Assembly (NCBI GenBank): GCA_905178155.1
Contig: CAJINV010000007.1
Span: 3,205,151-3,269,150 of the forward strand
Direction of reading: 5' to 3'
DNA length: 64,000 bases
Source of the DNA: Amoebophrya sp. A120
Taxonomy: Eukaryota; Sar; Dinophyceae; Syndiniales; Amoebophryaceae
Positions 56,754-64,000 of this stretch are shown here, in pieces. The position numbers were made by a program, and so were the translations under genes. The first letter of the stretch is position 1. Each line of letters starts with the position of its first letter. The notes below the pieces were generated by a model. It had not been told where the DNA came from. It searched no databases and saw only the letters and a list, made by a program, of their open reading frames with translations.

Positions 56754-59589
56754 ATGAAGGCTCTGTCGTCTGCCGCGTCAAAGCCATGCGCTAGGCCGCA
56801 GGCACTGGTGCACAATGGCGGAGGTCCTCTCTCGGCCAAAAGGAGCCCGGGTGACCACGTTCTATTGTATGCTGATGCGTCCTCGTGGGTGTTGCACCGT
56901 CGTCGAAATTCTTTCGCCAGCATCGCGGCACAGGCGCAAGCCGGAACTAGCACAGGGAGTACTGCGGCTGCAGTTGCTGTCGCAATAAAGCCCGCGTCTG
57001 CAGCAGCCGCAGCGACCATGACCTCGAGTGGGGCCTCAACTGCCACATTAGGCGAAACAATCGCAGATCGTTCTGAGAGCAGGGTTGAAACTGAAACATC
57101 ATCTGCTTCGACAACCACGTCACAGTCAACTAAAAAGAAAAAGCCACAGCAGTTCGGCTTCCAATCGGAGCCCGGCCGTGGCGAAGAGGATGTGTTGTTT
57201 CACATCGAAGGCAACGTGCTCCCGGCCGCCATCGAGCGTTTGGCGCACACTTTGGTGTTCCGCACACACAAAGAGTGGCCCACGGTGCTGGGAATCGACG
57301 GGGTCCGCAACATGCCCTGGACGACGGACGTCAGCCAACGGCAAGCCGCCGCGGTGCTGGTTCGGGCCAACCACAAACTGCGAAAAGTATACTGGCTGCT
57401 CCCCTACGGGCAGAACGCAATGCAGGAAAAGAAGCCAGCCCCGAAAATCCCGACGGATCTGATGCGCAGCCCGCTGCAGCAGCATTTGCTCGGGTACCGC
57501 TTGAACCACCTCGGACAGAAGTCGGCGCAAACCGGGTACGGCGGGATTTCGGAACCAGGGGCGGCGTCTATGGATGTTGAAGAAAAAACTTCGACGAATA
57601 TCGTGCCGGAGGAGAGCTGCAGCCAGCAAATGAAGCAAGACCGGGAAGAACAGGATCGAGATCCCTATCTCGGAACCACCTCGAGCAGCAGCATCTGTAC
57701 AACTTCCGCGGATGAACCCTCCTCGGAAGAAGACGATTTAACCGTTTTTACCCCGATCCACCCGATGTCTGCTCCGCGGTTCCGCCACAAACTCTGGAAG
57801 TGGTTTGAACGGCACACCGGCGGGGATTTCAAGGTGGCCGAGCGCTTCGCCCGGGCCGGCTGTCGGTTGTTGGACATCACACTCGCGGACGCAGCGGTCA
57901 AGGTGGAGCGCATGCGGCAGCGGCCGCCGACAAAGGAATGGCTCAAGGACGAGAGCATGACGCCAGCGAGGTTCCAATTTGACGCTGAGAAGAAGAATGA
58001 CAGTGAGGAAGGTCGTCCTAAGCAGCAAACAGAAGCAGCCGGGGGGCATAATGGTGAGAACGCGGATGCGAAGATGAATTCGTGCAGCGTGGACAGTGTA
58101 TCGTCAAAGGAACAATCGGAGCCGTCCTCTGCATCACAATCAGGTGGTGCCCCTGGTGGCATAAGCACCAGCGAGGGCGACAAAGACAAGAAAATCGATG
58201 ATGCGGCAGATGAGGCAAAAATTCCTGGTGCTGCGTCATCTGTGACCGAAAGTGAACCCAGGACCGCTGTTTCTGTCAAGCAGGATACTGCTGAAGCCGG
58301 TACTTTGTAAGATGAACACCTCTGGTGGTAAGTATTTACTTTTTATGGATCACTTTGCTCGATGTCGATGAAAATGAAGTCAAAGGTGCTTCAATACTGT
58401 GTCCTACGTCCTCCACATTCCCTGATGAAACACCTACATCAGATGCCGACGCTGCCCCTCCGACCACAGCCGCAGAAGAATACCTCGGCCATGAAACAGG
58501 GGACCAACGTGCGTCCAAACCTCCGCAAGAACTTTCCCCGGATCGGGAAATGGCGATTCGCTGGATCAAGGGGCCGATCCCGGCGAGCACCTCGTGGGCG
58601 GATCGTGCGAAAATTTTGAAGCAGAAACTCCGCGCATGGCCGCACGCGATGCAGGTGAATTTGTGCTTTGAGTCACTGGTGCCGGAAAGCCAAATCGGGT
58701 TCCGCCCCATACCCTTGACCAAAACGCGGAAACAGGCAGCGAACATGAAAGTACTACTGGGTTGATGCTAGCGCGGTTGCGATTTTGTACGTGATTTGTG
58801 AAGATGAAATTGAAAAGTTTGTGTTTGATTCAGGTCGTGAATTGTATGATCAGAAACTACACGAAAATCCAATGATTGAACGATGAACCAGGACGCGGAG
58901 CCCCAAATGTTTTGGGAGCTTGTGCGGGTCGAGAATGCGCGATTTGACTATGACGTAGACAAGTGTCGTGTCTTCTGCCCCAGGCCAGAGGATTTCAAAA
59001 AGGCTGCGGTGGAACTGGCAGACAGGTGGCTGACGCAACGCGCCTGGGATAACAGCTCCGAAGACGACAACGATAGCACAGACGCAACGATGGTGAACGC
59101 GGACGATAGTGGTCGTGCAATAGATGAAACAGATGGCGTTGCATCTTCACTGGCTTCAGCATCGCAGCAACCCCCCCAGCCCATCCTTCTCCATTTTCCG
59201 CGAGAAAGAAAGTCTGAGTGGATGGAAAAGTTCGTGTGCGAGGCCAACGCAATCGTGCAGGAGAAGCTGGGCGAGAGCTTCTGCTTGCGGCCGATGTATC
59301 TGGATTTTCGGCGGAACGACCTGCCAAATCACGCGACATATCCGGTGGAAAAGCATCGCAGTAGTACAAATTGCATATAGTACTGCAACACTTGTGTGAC
59401 ACACCTCATTTGCACACGTGCGTGGCCTGGCATGATTGAAGGTGCAAAAATTTGCATGCAGTGCTCTAATGCGATGCTTTTGTATTGCATAAGGTGATTG
59501 ACCGTGTGAATCGGTACGAAACGGGTTACCCGGTGGACCCGACAAAGGAGAAAATCCATGCGACTTTCTTTGATTTACATCCCTTGTAA
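56754..59589 (+). CDS. Unknown organelle-targeted family, paralogue 2, four exons
   Basis: Exons 56754-58299, 58380 (or 58386)-58750, 58892-59344 and 59494-59589 give about 821 aa. It shares its ordered blocks with the gene upstream: KEWPTVLGIDGVRN...AAVLVRANHKLRKVYWLLP; FARAGCRLLDITLADAA; IRWIKGPIPASTSWADRAKILKQKLRAW; MFWELVRVENARFDYDVDKCRVFCPRPEDFKKAAVELADRWL; LLHFPRERKSEWMEKFVCEANAIVQEKLGESFCLRPMYLDFRRNDLP; and an end FFDLHPL matching FFDLYAI. The N-terminus (MKALSSAASKPCARPQALVHNGG) is also targeting-like. The last intron contains an inverted repeat AAAAGCATCGCA/TGCGATGCTTTT (59350-59361 and 59470-59481), and its donor could be GTGGAA (59345) or a non-standard site after GAAAAG. Function unknown. 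Confidence 0.7.
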
Positions 59590-60019
59590 AAAGTGCTGCG
59601 CCACCGTTTTTCTTTTTCAGGTATTTTAGGCAATGTTTGCAGGAGAATCTCCGAGGCGTTCTGATGTTTGAGAATATAGGCGGGCTTCTGATTCTGAACA
59701 TTTGGGGTGACCGTGGAAGCGTGTCGTCGTTCATTCGTTGTTTGTAGCTAGTGGCTCAATAATGTTGCCACGATGATGAAAGAAACAACTACTCCTTTGG
59801 CTGCTCGGGATGCGACCGTGCATTATGCATCAGCATCTCGGTGTGCTGTGCGAATTGTTCTCTTTGCTCATAATGTGCTGTTCTTGCAGTGGCCATTCAC
59901 CAGCCCTGAGTAACCTACTAAAGTAGATGAAAGAGCACGAGAGCAGCTTCAGACGCACAAGTAGAAAAAATAAAGTATTAAAAAAACCACAGTAAATGTA
60001 AAAAACTTCGCACGACAAG
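59590..60019. other. Intergenic, nothing recognised
   Basis: AT-rich leader region before the HslV gene. No repeats or RNA genes seen. Confidence 0.45.
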
Positions 60020-61582
60020 ATGCAACGTGCTTGTTTGTCTCACTTCTGCTCTAGCACTACGGCTAGAGGCGCAACGGTGGCTAGCTCAGGCTATTTGTTG
60101 CACAGCACGACGTCGTCGGCAGCTTTTGCCGGCAGACGTGATTTCGTTCGACCGGGGGAGGTCTTTCATTTACAGAGGGACCAGCTGACCGCCTCCACGT
60201 CCAGCAGCTCCTCACGGAGATGCGCGGCCTCGAGGTCCAACTTCCAGCAGCTACGGACCACGACGATTTTGTGCGTCAGAAAGGACAACAAGGTGGTAAT
60301 GTGCGGCGACGGACTGGTCACCGCCGGGCACTACAAGGTGAAGCCAAACGCGCTCAAAGTGAGGACGGTCGGGAAAGGTAAATTCGCATATTGCTTTGTT
60401 TGGGAAAAAGCAGCTGGCGTTTTGGTTTTCGTAGTGCAATGTGGATGTTGATGCACTGCGCGACGCCGACTAGATCTTGAAGGGGCAGATTGAATGAATG
60501 AGCTTTCGTTACTGTCCTGTCGTGCGTGTTTATCTATCGGTACACAGAGATTTATGTTTGATTGTGCATTTCTTTCCGGTTTATTCGGTGGAACATGCAA
60601 GGTAAGAACCTCTGTATCACCGGTTTCGCGGGTGGCACTGCGGATTGCCTGGCTTTGTTGGAACGGCTCGAAATGAAACTCGAGGAATACCCGGGGCAGT
60701 TGGTACAAAAGTGTTTTGTGTTTCGATTCTCTACAACCTCCGCAAAGATTCCGTACGCATGCGGATGATCATGTACTTACAAGAATTTTTCCACCGATCA
60801 CGCATTTCAAACTCACCTTTCGCTCAACAACCCAGGTAAGAGCCAGCGTCGAGCTTGCAAAGGCGTGGCGACTGGACAAGATGCTGCGGCAACTCAACGC
60901 GACGGTCGTTGTCGCAAACGCGGAAGCGACTCTGGAGCTGACGGGCAACGGAGATTGCTTCGAGCCTCACGATGGGGTTTTAGGGGTAAGAAGGAGTAGT
61001 TTTGAAACTTGTGTGACAAATCGGAAAGAGATGAGTTTGATGTTCTTTCAGGATTCATTAGCTGTATATGTCAGACAGTAACTCGTGCGCCATAAGACGC
61101 GAGCAAAGGGTTGATGTTCTTTCAGGCGAAGATATTTGTTGCAATAAATTGAATCGACGTGAAGTTGTTGAAAAGCAAAACCATTGCCCCTCCCCTCCCA
61201 GATCGGCTCCGGCGGTGCCTTCGCCACGGCCGCGGCTCGTGCGCTGATGGAAGCGGGCGTGGCGCTTTCCGCCAGGGAAATCGGATTGCGGGCGATGCAA
61301 ATCGCGGCGGACTTGGATACGGCGACGAACAGCCGGTTTACCGTCGAGGAAATTGATATCGAAGAGAATTCCACCACCGCCGCCAGCGCGGAGAACGAAC
61401 CCAGCGTGATCGGGGTCCCGAAACTGAACCAGAAAAAGGACGTCACGTCGGCGCCCTCGGTACATGACAACCAGATGGTCCAGGAAGAAGTGGAGGGGAA
61501 AATGGAAGAAAAAGGAAGCGACAGCGGATCCGGTTCGACACCCGCTGCGCCGCCGGAAAAACCGAAAGATGAGGGGAAATGA
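60020..61582 (+). CDS. hslV: Organellar HslV (ClpQ) protease subunit
   Basis: Exons 60020-60377, 60602-60702, 60836-60985 and 61202-61582 give 329 aa, all GT-AG and in frame. Residues 1-79 are Ser/Ala/Arg-rich with almost no acids, a mitochondrial-type presequence. The mature N-terminus [23 protein letters not shown] begins at Thr81, the expected nucleophile. Then come [78 protein letters not shown] and a helix ending [11 protein letters not shown], all close to bacterial HslV. HslV forms a double hexamer driven by the HslU/ClpY ATPase; no HslU lies in this window. After the conserved core there is an extra acidic, Ser/Pro-rich tail of about 75 residues, absent from bacterial HslV. Confidence 0.95.
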
Positions 61583-62316
61583 AGTGAATCTGTGATACGA
61601 ATGCTCGTGTGCACGGGTAAGTATGTTTTGCATTGCTTCATCTGCAAGCGAGGGTGATGATTTGAAAATTTTGGGAATTTCGCGACGAAGAAGGAAGTGG
61701 TTTGCGGTATTGAAGAAACCGACGTAAAATTTTGTCGTGGTTGAGTTCCATCTTCACAACGACACGTAAATGAAGTGGAGCGCTGACGAGCTTTCTTCTC
61801 GCGTTGAGCATGAAAAATATGAACGAGCTTTTCTGGGAAAAGAATATTGAAATACCCCGCGGGTTGGCGAGAGAAGCAGAAGCAGCACGTGCTATGCCAT
61901 CTGGTTCAGCGGAGGTGGCAGGACTTTTATTGACGCCGGCGCGTCTTCCACTTCCGGTTCCGGTGCACTGAAGAACCAGAATATCGAGTGTGCGAGAGCT
62001 GTCATAGTCATACGAGTCATGTCGTATACTTAGAAACACAACTATGATTCACCCGGAGAGACGCTGTGTTGTAGTGAAAATGGGGGACACACAGTGGATG
62101 TCGAGCTGAATGAAGGGTCGCATAATTTCGGAGACAGTCTAGTTGTTGAAGACAGTCTCGCTCCAAACGGGCGAACGATTTAACATTCAGCACCCATCCG
62201 AAAGCAAGTTGTGCAACCGATATACCCACCCCAAACAGAAACTTTACTGTACTGCTTTTCGTCCTTCTTTCGAATCCATCACAGTTTCCTCTCGCGCTCC
62301 AGAAATAAACAACAAG
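61583..62316. other. Intergenic, nothing recognised
   Basis: No supportable gene. A 133-codon minus-strand frame (61638-62039) has no features. Confidence 0.45.
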
Positions 62317-64000
62317 ATGGCGACTGAGGAGGCTCCCGTGAAGATCAGCCCCAAGTACGTGATTAAGCCGGCGAAAGACGTCGAGCCAGCCGAGGTGTTT
62401 TGCTGCAAATTTTCCCCGGACGACCAGAACCTGGCGGTGTCCTACGCCGATGGCACCATCCGGGTTTTCAACGCGGAAACGGGCAGTGAGGAATTCACGC
62501 TGAACAACCGGAAAGAGGAAGAATTCGCGAGCGAAGACGGCGGCGAGGGGGAGGATGACGCGCTTATACGGGCGTACTTTCTAAAATTGCATCATTGTTG
62601 CTCCTCGTCGACCTGTGTACCGTCGCATTGCTGTGTGCACGAAAAAATGAATGTCATGAGGAAAAAGTATAAGCATGAACATGATCTCCATAGTATGGGA
62701 CAAAGTCTACTATTTCTCAAAAATCACTATCAGGATGAAGCCCCCATGCTTCCCAACCACCCAAGTGCGATGGCGGCCATCCGGGTCGGAAAGTCGAACG
62801 AAAAATGTGTTGATCTCGGTGAACGCAGAAAACGACGGCGAAGTGCAGCACTGGCACATAAAGAGCGGAAAGTGCCTGCACACAATCGAAGAGAAGGGTA
62901 GAAAAACTTTCAAAATACTTGTTTCGCACAGTACGAATATAGAAAATCTCGATCAACAGGATCTTTTCGAATAGCATATCTGCATGATGCTACGTTTTCA
63001 AATAAAGAAAGATCCGTATCATGATCGCAAACGACTGTCCACACCAGATAACCAAATCTTCTGCCTGGACTACTATCACACGGGCGCGCTTTTCGCCACC
63101 GCTGGAAGGGACTACAAGGTTCGCGTGTACGACGAGGCCACGAAGCGGCTAACGACCACGCTGGAGGGCGGAGATTTCCAGAAAACCGCCGGACACTCAA
63201 ATCGAGTCTTCAGTGTAAAGTTCCATCCGTCAAACCCAAATCTCATCGTGTCAGCGGGATGGGACAACACGGTATGCAAACAGTTTGGGGCTTGATTTGC
63301 ACCACGCTTGACCCATGGATGCATGGAGATCCATCTTGTACTTGCGTGATGAGTTATCAGATTCGAATTTGCATCAGTTGGCGTTTCAGTTCAAGATCTC
63401 CACACAACTAAAATAAAGGTCCAAGTCTGGGACACGCGGAAAGGGCAAAGTATTCGGAGTATCTACGGGGCCTACATTTGCGGGGACGCTGTGGATTTGA
63501 ATCACGACGGGTCGGAAATTTTGACGGCTTCCTACAGAACAACGGTACAGAGAAGTTTTTTCGTTCTAGTCTTTCGGTTTTCTTTGCAGGTCGAAGAACA
63601 CACGACATCATAGTGCAGTGGTTTACAGTGACCATGGAAAACAAGAAAGACCAGTAAAAGTCTACTGTATCTAGCATCTGTAGCGCACATCACCTGTACT
63701 GCATCTGCTTTGCTGCATCACGGAACAAAGTTTACTCCAACAACCTCAGGATACGCTTCAAGTGTGGGACTTCGGCACGGGTAGCTTGAAGCAGACCATT
63801 CCGTGGCGACCACCAGGCCATCTGAGTAGCGCCGAGTGCATGGCGTTCGCAGCGCAATACTCGCAGCCGGACTCAAGGTATCAGACCTCTAATATCTAAC
63901 GTTGTTTCTTGGGTGTACAGAATTTCTTATTGCATTTTATGGCATCTCTCTTGCCGAGCTTGCAACAGCTTCTGGCTTTGACATGTCTCACCGAACGACA
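62317..64000 (+). CDS. WD40-repeat protein, truncated by window edge
   Basis: Exons 62317-62573, 62734-62897, 63048-63271, 63419-63544 and 63750-63877 are supported; the gene continues beyond 64000. All five introns begun here use GT-AG and keep frame. WD40 blades read FCCKFSPDDQNLAVSYADGTIRVFNAETG, NVLISVNAENDGEVQHWHIKSGKCL, FCLDYYHTGALFATAGRDYKVRVYDEAT, VFSVKFHPSNPNLIVSAGWDNTVQVWDTRKG, GDAVDLNHDGSEILTASYRTTDTLQVWDFGTG, then a sixth beginning. The start MATEEAPVKISPKYVIKPAKDVEPAEV is short and non-targeting, so a cytosolic scaffold is likely. The family cannot be named from the blades seen; a ciliary or RNA-processing role would be a guess. Confidence 0.8.

Noticed and set aside
1-64000. tRNA, rRNA or spliceosomal RNA genes
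   Set aside because: I looked for T-arm words (GGTTCGAAT-like), rRNA signatures, a U6-like sequence and the dinoflagellate spliced leader, and found none I could support.

Overview
The window looks like nuclear DNA of a marine protist, and I infer an alveolate of the dinoflagellate lineage. The reasons are as follows. Every gene I can support lies on the + strand across 64 kb. Genes are cut by short introns, about 80 to 330 bases, mostly GT-AG. Four coding sequences' worth of evidence shows transposon-like 'introner' insertions with terminal inverted repeats (TIRs) and 5-bp target-site duplications (TSDs). The gene set (HslV, Mei2-type RRM, PFK-2/FBPase-2, NatC subunit) is plainly eukaryotic. 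Compact genes plus non-standard introner introns recall the parasitic dinoflagellate Amoebophrya, but no marker here proves the genus.

Layout, left to right: a calponin-homology protein (0.9-3.3 kb); two unknown genes (4.2-7.3 kb); a membrane protein with a LURP-one/tubby-like domain (8.1-9.9 kb); a TPR protein (10.6-12.4 kb); a GC-rich repeat island (12.9-14.3 kb); a large unknown protein carrying two introners (14.7-18.2 kb); a WDR53-like WD40 protein; an unknown 350-aa protein; an aspartate-dehydrogenase-like enzyme; the NatC subunit NAA35/Mak10; and a SMIM14-like small membrane protein. A sparse stretch (31.3-34.5 kb) follows. Then come a membrane-anchored M16 metalloprotease with one introner (34.5-39.4 kb), a 3-kb palindromic composite repeat with tandem-repeat arms around a GC-rich core (39.9-42.9 kb), a Mei2-like RNA-binding protein (44.4-47.0 kb), and another sparse stretch. 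The right end holds a bifunctional PFK-2/FBPase-2 with one introner (50.1-53.7 kb), two tandem paralogues of an unknown, probably organelle-targeted family (54.2-59.6 kb), an organellar HslV protease (60.0-61.6 kb) and a WD40 protein running off the right edge.

The genes do not form one pathway; they are an ordinary housekeeping mix in a head-to-tail array. The most notable content is the introner system: four insertions, two families, TIRs starting TATC, 5-bp duplications. One family occurs in both orientations inside coding sequence, and removing the element plus one TSD copy restores the reading frame every time. Several ordinary GT-AG introns also carry direct repeats across both splice junctions, as expected if they too arose by duplicating insertions. 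Exon boundaries below were worked out by eye from frame, splice dinucleotides and family conservation; no cDNA was available.
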